Shown here piece after piece: positions 25,480-33,536 of a stretch of 46,610 nucleotides of DNA. Location of the stretch: assembly GCA_018268055.1 (NCBI GenBank), contig JAFDXF010000002.1, positions 1 through 46,610 of the forward strand, in the 5' to 3' direction. Position 1 is the first letter of the stretch. Each line of letters starts with the position of its first letter. This DNA is from Bacteroidota bacterium (GTDB lineage Bacteria > Bacteroidota > Bacteroidia > Chitinophagales > Chitinophagaceae). The notes beneath the pieces were generated by a model. The model worked only from the letters and a program-made list of their open reading frames with translations, did no database searches and was not told where the DNA came from. The translations under genes and the position numbers were made by a program.

Positions 25480-25505
25480 TATGTTTGAGGGGGCACGGTG
25501 TCCCC
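25480..25505 (+). promoter_or_regulatory. -7 box TATGTTTG and 5' hairpin for the sortilin-like gene
   Basis: An exact TAnnTTTG match at 25480-25487 is followed at once by GGGGGCA/TGTCCCC (one G-T wobble, CGG loop), which would form the 5' end of the mRNA. The leader to the ATG at 25571 is about 80 bases. Confidence 0.45.
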
Positions 25506-25570
25506 ATTATTAACGAGAAAACTTTTAGTTTATGCCTTGCTCACATTTTATTTTTCCTACTACAAAAACA

Positions 25571-28234
25571 ATGCAAAATTATCTTTTATTCAACCTGCTT
25601 GGTGTATTGAAAAGAAATATTTTGTTTTTATTTACATTTTGTTTCGCATCTTTTTATACCACTGCGCAAGTAAATCCTACACCCGGTTCAGATATGCTTA
25701 AAAGTTTTGAACAAAGAAAATCGCTTGAAGCAAAATCTGTTCTTAATAACATTGCTTTTAAAAATATCGGACCATCTATTATGGGTGGCCGTGTGGTGGA
25801 CTTAGATGTAAATCCGGACGATCCAACTGAATTTTACGTTGCCTATGCCACTGGAGGGCTTTGGCACACAACCAATAACGGACAGAGTTTTACGCCTATC
25901 ATGGACAGTATGAATTTGTTATTCATAGGTGATATAGCAGTAAACTGGTCAACACCAAGAACTATTTGGGTAGGCACCGGTGAAGTAAATAGCAGCCGCT
26001 CTACTTATGCAGGAGTGGGCGTTTACAAAACTTCAGACAATGGTAAACATTGGGAATATGTTGGGTTACCCGATTCACACCATATAGGAAAAATTCAACT
26101 GCACCCTACCAATCCAAATATTGCATGGGTAGCAGTGTTGGGACATTTGTATTCTCCTAACAAAGAAAGAGGAGTGTATAAAACCACTGATGGCGGTAAA
26201 ACTTGGAAACAAACATTATACATAGATGAGAATACAGGCTGCGTTGATTTAGACATCAACCCTTCCAATCCAAATGAGCTGTATGCAGGTATGTGGTACC
26301 GCACTCGCAGGGCATGGAAGTTTGTAGAAAGTGGCAAAACAAGCGGCATTTATAAAAGTATAGATGGCGGCGATACTTGGATATTAGTATCTGGCCAAAA
26401 TTCCGGTTTTATGACAGGTGACAAAATCGGTCGCATCGGCATTGCCGTATATCCTAAAAACCCACAAATAGTTTGGGCAATTGTAGATAACAATACACCA
26501 TTACCGGATACTGCAAAAAAGATTGATACCTTTTATAAAAAAGCTGATTTTCAAAATATGTCCAAAGAAAATTTTGCTTCATTAAAAACAAATCTCATTG
26601 ATACATTCTTACGAAAAAATGGTTTTCCAAGAAAATACAACGGCGCAATGGTCAAAGAAATGGTTGCTGCTGATAAAATCAAACCGTCTGCACTTTGGGA
26701 CTATCTTGATGCGGATGATGGTTTTCAAAGTGCCGGCATTGCAGGCTGCGAAGTTTATAAAAGTGAGGATGGCGGCACTACATGGAAAAAAACCAATCAA
26801 GAGCCCATCAGTATTTTCATGACCTATGGATATTATTTTGCCAAAATTTATACTTCTGCCTATAATCCTGATAAAGTGGTAATACTTGGATTACTCGCTC
26901 AATTATCTACAGATGGCGGTAAGACTTTTAAAACGATGGATAAACCCAATGTTCACTCCGATCATCATGCTATGTGGATAAATCCTAAGAAAGACAGTCA
27001 CATGATCAATGGTAATGACGGTGGATGTAATGTAACTTATGATGATGGTGCAAATTGGTTTAAAGTTATCACTCCTTCTGTAGGACAGTACTATGGTATC
27101 ACTGTGGATGAAGCAAAGCCTTACAATATTTATGGTGGGCTGCAAGATAATGGAAGCTGGTGGGGCGCATCAAATAATATTGAAAGTTTGAGATGGTTAG
27201 ACAATGGGCAATATCCTTTCCGAATGATCAATGGAGGTGATGGTATGCAAGCGCAGATTGATACGAGAGATAATGCCACAGTTTATTCCGGTTCACAATT
27301 TGGTGTTTATAGCAGATATAATAAGAATGTACGCTTCGCACAGAAGTCTATTAAGCCACAGCATGAATTGGGAGAAAAACCCTTACGTTTTAACTGGCAA
27401 GTACCGATGTGGTTGAGCCGACACAATCAAGATATTTTATATTATGGCGCAAACCGTTTTTATCGTTCACTCAATAAAGGCGATACAATGATTGTGATGA
27501 GTACTGACCTTTCCAATGGTAAGATTGCCGGCAATGTTCCTTATGGCACGATTACTTCCATTCACGAATCACCATTAAGATTCGGTTTATTATACGCCGG
27601 CACAGATGATGGGAATATTCATCGCTCTTATGATGGCGGCAGCACTTGGGAACAATTAAATGAAACTGAGGCAACAGCAGAAAAGAAAATAAAAAAAGAT
27701 AACAAAAAATCAAAAGAAGAAAAATCAGAAAATAAATTACAAACTAATAAATTATGGGTGAGCCGCATCATCGCATCTCAATATAAAGAATCAAGAGCTT
27801 TTGTTTCATTAAACGGCTATCGTGATGACAATTTTGCCCCCTATCTTTATATCAGTGAAAATTACGGAAACACTTGGAGACAAATAGGCAAAGATTTACC
27901 AATGGAATCTATCAATGTAGTAAGAGAAGACCCGAAAGATGAGAACATTCTATATGTAGGTACAGATGGTGGCTTATATGTAAGTTTTGACCGAGGCAAT
28001 AGTTTTATGTTATGGAATGCAGGCATGCCCAAAGCCGTTTCTGTACATGATATTGCCATTCAACAAACGGAGAATGAAATAGTATTGGCCACTCACGGTC
28101 GCAGCCTCTTTGTTGCTAAATTAGATGATGTGCAAGGCATCAAAAAAGATCCTGACTGGATGAAAAAGAAAAAGGATGTTAAAAAGCCTTCATCCGGTTT
28201 TGAGTTCAGAAATTTTGAACCGGAGAGAGATTAG
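25571..28234 (+). CDS. Secreted sortilin/VPS10-like Asp-box beta-propeller protein
   Basis: This 887-aa protein has an N-terminal signal peptide (hydrophobic region ending TTAQ, about residues 15-33). It is built from about ten Asp-box (BNR) motifs, S/T-x-D-x-G-x-T/S-W/F: TSDNGKHW, TTDGGKTW, SIDGGDTW, SEDGGTTW, STDGGKTF, SYDGGSTW, SENYGNTW and SFDRGNSF among them. These form one or two beta-propellers of the sortilin VPS10/glycosyl-hydrolase BNR class. A Lys/Glu-rich linker lies near 710-735. No sialidase FRIP arginine motif is seen, so binding rather than sialidase activity is likely. The protein ends in a basic tail and has no T9SS domain. ATG codons further upstream (25532) are less likely to be used. 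Confidence 0.85.
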   Translation: MQNYLLFNLLGVLKRNILFLFTFCFASFYTTAQVNPTPGSDMLKSFEQRKSLEAKSVLNNIAFKNIGPSIMGGRVVDLDVNPDDPTEFYVAYATGGLWHTTNNGQSFTPIMDSMNLLFIGDIAVNWSTPRTIWVGTGEVNSSRSTYAGVGVYKTSDNGKHWEYVGLPDSHHIGKIQLHPTNPNIAWVAVLGHLYSPNKERGVYKTTDGGKTWKQTLYIDENTGCVDLDINPSNPNELYAGMWYRTRRAWKFVESGKTSGIYKSIDGGDTWILVSGQNSGFMTGDKIGRIGIAVYPKNPQIVWAIVDNNTPLPDTAKKIDTFYKKADFQNMSKENFASLKTNLIDTFLRKNGFPRKYNGAMVKEMVAADKIKPSALWDYLDADDGFQSAGIAGCEVYKSEDGGTTWKKTNQEPISIFMTYGYYFAKIYTSAYNPDKVVILGLLAQLSTDGGKTFKTMDKPNVHSDHHAMWINPKKDSHMINGNDGGCNVTYDDGANWFKVITPSVGQYYGITVDEAKPYNIYGGLQDNGSWWGASNNIESLRWLDNGQYPFRMINGGDGMQAQIDTRDNATVYSGSQFGVYSRYNKNVRFAQKSIKPQHELGEKPLRFNWQVPMWLSRHNQDILYYGANRFYRSLNKGDTMIVMSTDLSNGKIAGNVPYGTITSIHESPLRFGLLYAGTDDGNIHRSYDGGSTWEQLNETEATAEKKIKKDNKKSKEEKSENKLQTNKLWVSRIIASQYKESRAFVSLNGYRDDNFAPYLYISENYGNTWRQIGKDLPMESINVVREDPKDENILYVGTDGGLYVSFDRGNSFMLWNAGMPKAVSVHDIAIQQTENEIVLATHGRSLFVAKLDDVQGIKKDPDWMKKKKDVKKPSSGFEFRNFEPERD

Positions 28235-28258
28235 TAAGTGAGGTATTTTATAAAAATC

Positions 28259-28294
28259 AAAAGAGAGAATGGAAACCCATTCTCTCTTTTTTTA
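28259..28294. terminator. Bidirectional terminator
   Basis: AAGAGAGAATGG at 28261-28272 pairs with CCATTCTCTCTT at 28277-28288 around a four-base loop, followed by a T run on the plus strand. An A run upstream is short, so it serves mainly the plus-strand gene ending at 28234, but it lies between convergent genes and could serve both. Confidence 0.8.
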
Positions 28295-28311
28295 TCTTGC
28301 TATATTGTAAC

Positions 28312-29682
28312 CTAAGCAGTCTTTTTCTTCCTCTTCATCATTATAGCAATTAGTGCAATCAATGCTACTGCTCCGCCACCGATATAATAATACAAAGTAT
28401 CAATACCATCACCCCCTTTATCCAATCCTTTATCAATATTTGTTTGCGTGTCTTTGATATACTTATCAATAAAAGGGAAAGATGGATTCATTTCTTTTAC
28501 TTCTTGAAATTTTTTCAAAGCTTTTTTAAAACTCGATTTATCAAATAAATTCATAGCAGCTTCATAAGCCAAAGAAATATCACTCATTGCAGGCTTCACA
28601 TTTCCTTTCTCCAAAAATTCTTTTACAATGGTTGCAGGCACAATAAAATTCATTCCCTGCACTTCTTGTCCTCGTTGTTCATCTGCGCTACCAAAAGTAG
28701 CCAAGCCTATCACTTCGCCTTTATCATTCATTACAGGGCCACCACTGTTACCATGTGTAATCGCCGCATCTATTTGTAAAACATCCCAGCCACCTTTCAT
28801 TTTCTTCCGAGCACTTACGAGCCCTGTTGTTAAAGTAGCTTCTGTCATTGACTCTTCAGAAATCAAAGGATGAAAAGTAGCTACACCGGGATAGCCTAAT
28901 ACGTAAACCGGATCACCGGTGGACATTTGTGTATCATCTCCAATACGAATAGTAGGATACGTATGCTTGTCTTGTAATTTTAAAATAGCTACATCTTTTC
29001 CCGGAATCGGTTCACCACGAGTAACCACTTGAGCAGGAACAGTCATTGGAACGATTGCACCATCTTTTCCGGTTACACCAAGTATTACACTATATTCCGT
29101 TTTAATTTCATCAACAGTCAGGGTCTGACTGAAATACCAACTCTCTGCGTCGGTTAAAGACTTCACTTCCTCATCGGTGGCTTTTCGTCCCATTGACGTT
29201 TCAATATCAGCGATATCTTGATTGATAATTTTTGCAAATGCCTGCTGCGCAAAAGATTGCTTGGTGGATTCATCACTTGCATCAATAACGTGTGCATTCG
29301 TTACCACATAACCATCGGGTGTAATTACAAAACCGGATCCTAACATTGTAGTGTTCAATTCTTCACTCATTATTTCATCGCTCTTATACATATATTGATC
29401 TACATGTTCACTAAAAGCTTTTATATATGTTGTCCAGAATAATTCTGTAGAGAAATTGCCTGCTGCCTCCAATTGTTGTTTGATTTGTAAAGCTAATTTG
29501 CCAAGAGCAGCTTCATCAACATAAGGTTTAGCTGATTTGACTGTTCCTTTAAATGTAGCCAGAATCATTACTGTGCCCGGCTTGTTTCGCTCGGCGATTT
29601 GTTTCGGGCTCATTCCTCCCTTTTGTTGTGCTATGGAAGTAATCGTAGAAATCAGAGCAAGAAAAAGAAATATTTTTTTCAT
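28312..29682 (-). CDS. HtrA-like trypsin-family protease with C-terminal membrane anchor
   Basis: This 456-aa protein has a signal peptide (first 19 residues). It then has a trypsin-like domain with the triad His131 (VVTNAHVID), Asp230 (GKDVAILKL) and Ser313 (HGNSGGPV). The gap between His and Asp is about 100 residues, wider than in DegP, and includes a helical insertion. No PDZ domain follows; instead there is a short TPR-like helical region (about 370-415) and a C-terminal transmembrane helix (about 428-448, GGGAVALIALIAIMM) with a KRKKK tail. It is predicted to be a periplasmic protease anchored in the inner membrane. A stand-alone gene, convergent with the sortilin-like gene. Confidence 0.88.
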   Translation of the reverse strand: MKKIFLFLALISTITSIAQQKGGMSPKQIAERNKPGTVMILATFKGTVKSAKPYVDEAALGKLALQIKQQLEAAGNFSTELFWTTYIKAFSEHVDQYMYKSDEIMSEELNTTMLGSGFVITPDGYVVTNAHVIDASDESTKQSFAQQAFAKIINQDIADIETSMGRKATDEEVKSLTDAESWYFSQTLTVDEIKTEYSVILGVTGKDGAIVPMTVPAQVVTRGEPIPGKDVAILKLQDKHTYPTIRIGDDTQMSTGDPVYVLGYPGVATFHPLISEESMTEATLTTGLVSARKKMKGGWDVLQIDAAITHGNSGGPVMNDKGEVIGLATFGSADEQRGQEVQGMNFIVPATIVKEFLEKGNVKPAMSDISLAYEAAMNLFDKSSFKKALKKFQEVKEMNPSFPFIDKYIKDTQTNIDKGLDKGGDGIDTLYYYIGGGAVALIALIAIMMKRKKKTA

Positions 29683-29760
29683 AATTGGTTAGGTGTTTAG
29701 TTTTACCGCACCAAATTAAACAATATACAGGAATTAAATAGTGAGTGCCGAAAATCAGCA

Positions 29761-31047
29761 TTAAAATATTTTAAACCGTTCAAAGCAGGCCTTTTCGAGA
29801 GCCTCACGGTCATCGGGGTGTGCAATATTGATCAATGCTTTTGCTCTTTGTCTTAGATTCTTCCCGAACAAATAAGCGATACCATATTCTGAAACTACAT
29901 AATGTACGTGTGCCCGAGTGGTCACCACACCGGCTCCTGGTTTCAATACCGGAACAATTCTTGAAATTCCTTTTGCTGTTCTGGAAGGTAATGCAATAAT
30001 CGGCTTCCCACCCTCACTTAATGCAGCACCTCTCAAAAAATCCATTTGGCCACCTACGCCGGAGTATTGATATGTGCCGATAGAGTCAGCACAAATTTGT
30101 CCGGTAATATCAATTTCAACAGCACTGTTAATGGCTACCATATTATTAATACGCCTGATGTTATGCGGATCATTCACATAATCAATATCTAAAAATTGAA
30201 ATGCAGGATTATCATTTACGTAATCATATAATCTGCGAGTACCCAATGCAAAGCCTGTTACTGTTTTATTCGGATGCAGTTGTTTATACTTATTATTTAT
30301 CACATCCTTTTCGAATAAGTTTATAATGCCATCCGAGCACATTTCTGTATGCACACCAAGATCTTTGTGGCCTGAAAGCGATTGTAATACAGCATCCGGA
30401 ATTGAGCCGATTCCCATTTGCAGTGTGCTTCTATCTTCGATCAATGAAGAAACAAAGTGTGCAATTTTTCTTTCATTATCCCCAACCTTCTCGCCAAAAT
30501 TAGCTTCGTGCAATGGATCTTCACAATACACCATACTATGAAATCGGCTACTGTGTATCAATCCATCTCCATGCGTACGGGGAACATTGGGATTTATCTG
30601 TGCGATGATTTGCTTTGCAGTATTCACTGCCGAGCGAGCAATATCTACAGAAACTCCTAAAGAGCAATACCCATGACTATCCGGTGGGGAAACTTGTACT
30701 AAGGCAACATCCAATGGAAGAATATTTCTTTTAAACAACTCGGGGATTTCACTCAAGAAAACAGGAATATAATCGGCACGGCCTTCATTGACACTTTTCC
30801 GAATAGATTCTGAAACAAACATTGAATTGACATGAAAAATGCCTGCATACTCCGGCTTGTCCACATAGATATCTCCATACACAGAAATAAAAACCAATTC
30901 AATATTGTATAACCTGTTAGATTGATTGGCAAGCTCTTTTAACAGAAAGTTCGGCGTCTGTGCACTTCCTTGTACATAAATTCTAAATCCCGGTTTTACG
31001 ATAGATAACGCTTCTGCTGCTGATTTGTAAACAATAGGAATTTTCAT
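29761..31047 (-). CDS. Acetyl-CoA hydrolase/transferase family CoA-transferase
   Basis: This 428-aa protein has the class I CoA-transferase fold of the acetate/4-hydroxybutyrate CoA-transferase type. Motifs include VQVSPPDSHGYCSLGVSVD near residue 117, LQMGIGSIPDAVLQSL near 212, the catalytic Glu in HTEMCSDGI near 235, GFALGTRRLYDYV near 264, NSAVEIDITGQ near 305 and GVGGQMDFLRGA near 327, with RAHVHYVVSEYG near 378. It would move CoA between acyl-CoA and acetate, or similar short acids. The substrate pair cannot be settled by sequence. It has a TAGTTTTG box about 110 bases upstream and no partner genes. Confidence 0.9.
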   Translation of the reverse strand: MKIPIVYKSAAEALSIVKPGFRIYVQGSAQTPNFLLKELANQSNRLYNIELVFISVYGDIYVDKPEYAGIFHVNSMFVSESIRKSVNEGRADYIPVFLSEIPELFKRNILPLDVALVQVSPPDSHGYCSLGVSVDIARSAVNTAKQIIAQINPNVPRTHGDGLIHSSRFHSMVYCEDPLHEANFGEKVGDNERKIAHFVSSLIEDRSTLQMGIGSIPDAVLQSLSGHKDLGVHTEMCSDGIINLFEKDVINNKYKQLHPNKTVTGFALGTRRLYDYVNDNPAFQFLDIDYVNDPHNIRRINNMVAINSAVEIDITGQICADSIGTYQYSGVGGQMDFLRGAALSEGGKPIIALPSRTAKGISRIVPVLKPGAGVVTTRAHVHYVVSEYGIAYLFGKNLRQRAKALINIAHPDDREALEKACFERFKIF

Positions 31048-31154
31048 GTATTTATTTTTAGTTTACCGGCTTTGTCGGTAACATTTTTATCACATAGAAT
31101 GTCTAAATAAGCATTCCCAGTCGGTATGCATTGCTTATCGGCATTTCATAAATG

Positions 31155-31162
31155 CAAAACTA
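31155..31162 (-). promoter_or_regulatory. -7 box TAGTTTTG for the CoA-transferase
   Basis: An exact TAnnTTTG match on the minus strand, about 108 bases before the ATG. A perfect GCATTT-ATG-AAATGC inverted repeat begins at the last base of the box, so it could be an operator or a 5' hairpin. A second inverted repeat, TTACCG/CGGTAA at 31063-31081, lies in the leader close to the start codon. Confidence 0.5.
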
Positions 31163-31202
31163 TAATCTATTGTTGATTGAAAACTGATACTGCTTAACTC
31201 AA

Positions 31203-31643
31203 TTACTGATTGGTATCACTACTTTGTCTTGAAATAAAACAGTGAAGCGCCAATTCGTAACCCTGTAATCCAAGACCAATAATACTACCAGCTGCTTTAG
31301 CACTGATATGAGAAATTTTTCTGAATTCTTCCCTTGCATGTACATTGGATATATGTACTTCAATAACCGGAGCAGAAATGGCCGCTACTGCATCGCCAAT
31401 TGCAACAGATGTATGTGTGTATCCTCCCGGATTAAAGATGATGCCATCAAAATCAAACCCTATTCTTTGTAATTCATTTATCAATTCACCTTCTACATTA
31501 CTTTGAAAATAATGCAATGTAATAGAAGAATGTTTTTTCTTCAACAGTTCAAAGTATTCTTCAAATGAAATATTTCCATAAACAGAAGTTTCTCTTTTGC
31601 CCAAAAGATTCAGATTGGGCCCGTTGATAATTGCAATTTTCAT
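31203..31643 (-). CDS. aroQ: 3-dehydroquinate dehydratase, type II
   Basis: This 146-aa protein has all type II DHQase signatures: INGPNLNLLGKRETSVYG at the N-terminus with the catalytic Tyr in SVYG, FNPGGYTHTSVAIGDA near residue 70 with the active-site Asn and Gly, and EVHISNVHAREEFRK near 95 with the catalytic His. It dehydrates 3-dehydroquinate to 3-dehydroshikimate in aromatic amino acid synthesis. The length is typical for the family. It stands on the minus strand between a GNAT gene and the CoA-transferase with gaps of 54 and 155 bases, so an operon is uncertain. Confidence 0.96.
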   Translation of the reverse strand: MKIAIINGPNLNLLGKRETSVYGNISFEEYFELLKKKHSSITLHYFQSNVEGELINELQRIGFDFDGIIFNPGGYTHTSVAIGDAVAAISAPVIEVHISNVHAREEFRKISHISAKAAGSIIGLGLQGYELALHCFISRQSSDTNQ

Positions 31644-31697
31644 TTTTCAATTTTATATTAGATATAAACCTGCTTTTTGTTTTTCGAAATTAAACAA

Positions 31698-32231
31698 TTA
31701 TGATAACTCCTTCTTGAATAGACTGAAAAGCTGCAAATTAATTTTCCTTCCTTCTTTTACAGACTTTTCGGTTGAATTTCCTTCAAATTTAAATCCTAAT
31801 TTTTTAGTTAGTTGCATACTTGCTGTATTTCCTTCTTCAATCACTGCTTCTATCTTTTTCAATTTCCAAGTTGCAAATAAATGATTTATCATTTCCGGTA
31901 GCACTTCTTGCATAATACCTTGTTTCCAATATTTGGGCAAAAGCCAATATCCAATTTCGGCTTTTTCTTGCATTGCATTATAAAAATTCATACCACAGGC
32001 ACCCACCGACTTACCCGTATCTTTCTGCACAATCTTCCACCAACAGCCTGTTTGTTCATTCCAAATATGCTCATAAAATTCCATCTGACTTTTTGTAGCC
32101 TTCAGCGTGTAATAACGAACTCCGTAAAATGGAATCACCATCGGATGGCTCAAGCCTTCAAAGATGAATGGCTGATCTTCCCGTTCTATTTTTTTAAGAT
32201 AAAATCTGTCTGTCTCTAATTGAGGGTACAT
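31698..32231 (-). CDS. GNAT family N-acetyltransferase (RimJ/RimL-like)
   Basis: This 177-aa GNAT protein begins MYPQLETDRFYLKKIE, a typical RimL-type start. It carries SVGACGMNFYN near residue 72, EIGYWLLPKYWKQGIMQEVLP near 90 (given in part; this is the acetyl-CoA-binding region, with KQGIM in place of the usual RGxG/A) and KIEAVIEEGNTASMQLTKKLGF near 123. It would transfer acetyl from acetyl-CoA to an amine of a protein or small molecule. An open frame extends 23 codons upstream with unrelated composition, so 32231 is preferred. It lies between aroQ and carA on the same strand. Confidence 0.9.
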   Translation of the reverse strand: MYPQLETDRFYLKKIEREDQPFIFEGLSHPMVIPFYGVRYYTLKATKSQMEFYEHIWNEQTGCWWKIVQKDTGKSVGACGMNFYNAMQEKAEIGYWLLPKYWKQGIMQEVLPEMINHLFATWKLKKIEAVIEEGNTASMQLTKKLGFKFEGNSTEKSVKEGRKINLQLFSLFKKELS

Positions 32232-32301
32232 TGCTCTTACTGATATGAAGCAGCAAGATATTGGAAAGTGAACAAGCGAACAACTGCTTTTCAAAAACAA
32301 A

Positions 32302-33411
32302 TCAATTTGCTTGATTCGCTTTGATCAGATTTATAAAATCATCAAATAAATAGCGACTGTCGTGTGGACCGGGAGTTGCTTCAGGATGATATTGTACAGA
32401 GAAAGCAGGCTTCCCTTTTATACGGATTCCTTCAATGCTTTTATCGTTAAGATTTACGTGTGTGATTTCAATTTTATCTGATTTGGCAGCTGCATCAGGA
32501 TCAATACCAAAACCATGATTTTGTGTAGTGATTTCTGATCGACCTGTTTGTATATTTTTTACGGGGTGATTCAATCCTCTGTGACCATGATGCATTTTGA
32601 AAGTGGGAACATCATTCGCTAATGCGAGTAATTGATGACCTAAACAAATTCCAAAAAGAGGCTTGTGCTCATTTATAATTTTCTTCAATGTGTCAATAGC
32701 ATAATCCATTGGTGCAGGATCGCCCGGCCCATTGGAAATAAAATAGCCATCCGGATTAAATGCTTTTACTTCTTCAAAAGATGTTTTAGCAGGAAACACT
32801 TTAAGATATGCGCCTCTTGCTGCAAGGCATTGAAGTATATTTCTTTTTACGCCGTAATCCATCACAGCAATTCTAATTGCTGCTTTTGAATCGCCTAATT
32901 CGTAACTTTCTTTTGTACTTACTTTACTGGCTAATTCAAGGCCATTCATATCCGGCACAGCAGCCAATTTTTCTTTCAGAATATTAATATCAGTTGTTTC
33001 AGAGGAGATAATACAGTTCATCGCACCTTTTGTACGAATGTGTGCTACCAATGCTCTTGTGTCCACACCTTTAATAGAAACAACATTATTTTTTTTCAGA
33101 TACTCATCCAATGAGTCATTAGCCAATTTACGGCTATAATCCTTTTCCAAATTTCTACCAATCAATCCATTTATTTTAATGGAATCGGATTCCACATCAT
33201 CATCCTTTACGCCGTAGTTTCCAATATGAGCGCTATTCATAATCAATACTTGACCAAAGAAACTTGGGTCAGTAAAAACCTCTTGATAGCCCGTCATTCC
33301 GGTGGTAAAACAAATTTCACCGGTAGTAGTACCGATTGCGCCAAAGGCAAATCCGTGTGCGATTGTTCCATCTGCAAGTAATAAAACAGCTGGAGTAGAT
33401 TGTTCAGACAT
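32302..33411 (-). CDS. carA: Carbamoyl-phosphate synthase small subunit
   Basis: This 369-aa protein is the glutamine amidotransferase subunit of carbamoyl-phosphate synthase, which supplies ammonia for pyrimidine and arginine synthesis. It has the CarA N-terminal domain (TTGEICFTTGMTGYQEVFTDPS given in part, near residue 30) and the class I amidotransferase domain with the catalytic Cys in FGICLGHQLLAL near residue 255 and the catalytic His and Glu in QYHPEATPGPHDS near 340. The large subunit gene carB is not in the window. carA downstream of rplQ is a familiar Bacteroidota arrangement, but here a 2.9-kb secreted-protein gene separates them. Start 33411 is chosen over 33432. Confidence 0.96.
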   Translation of the reverse strand: MSEQSTPAVLLLADGTIAHGFAFGAIGTTTGEICFTTGMTGYQEVFTDPSFFGQVLIMNSAHIGNYGVKDDDVESDSIKINGLIGRNLEKDYSRKLANDSLDEYLKKNNVVSIKGVDTRALVAHIRTKGAMNCIISSETTDINILKEKLAAVPDMNGLELASKVSTKESYELGDSKAAIRIAVMDYGVKRNILQCLAARGAYLKVFPAKTSFEEVKAFNPDGYFISNGPGDPAPMDYAIDTLKKIINEHKPLFGICLGHQLLALANDVPTFKMHHGHRGLNHPVKNIQTGRSEITTQNHGFGIDPDAAAKSDKIEITHVNLNDKSIEGIRIKGKPAFSVQYHPEATPGPHDSRYLFDDFINLIKANQAN

Positions 33412-33484
33412 TTTTGAAGAAAGATTTTGCAAAGAAACTGAAACAACCGTTACGATTTAAAAAATTCTTTCAACACTTCATAAA

Positions 33485-33516
33485 CAAAAAATGCCTCAAA
33501 TTTTGACTGAGACATT
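33485..33516 (-). terminator. Intrinsic terminator after the T9SS Asp-box gene
   Basis: On the minus strand AATGTCTCA pairs with TGAGGCATT (one G-T wobble) around a nine-base loop, followed by a T run (plus-strand A run at 33485-33490). Confidence 0.75.
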
Positions 33517-33536
33517 TCTTGTCAAAAAACACTTTA

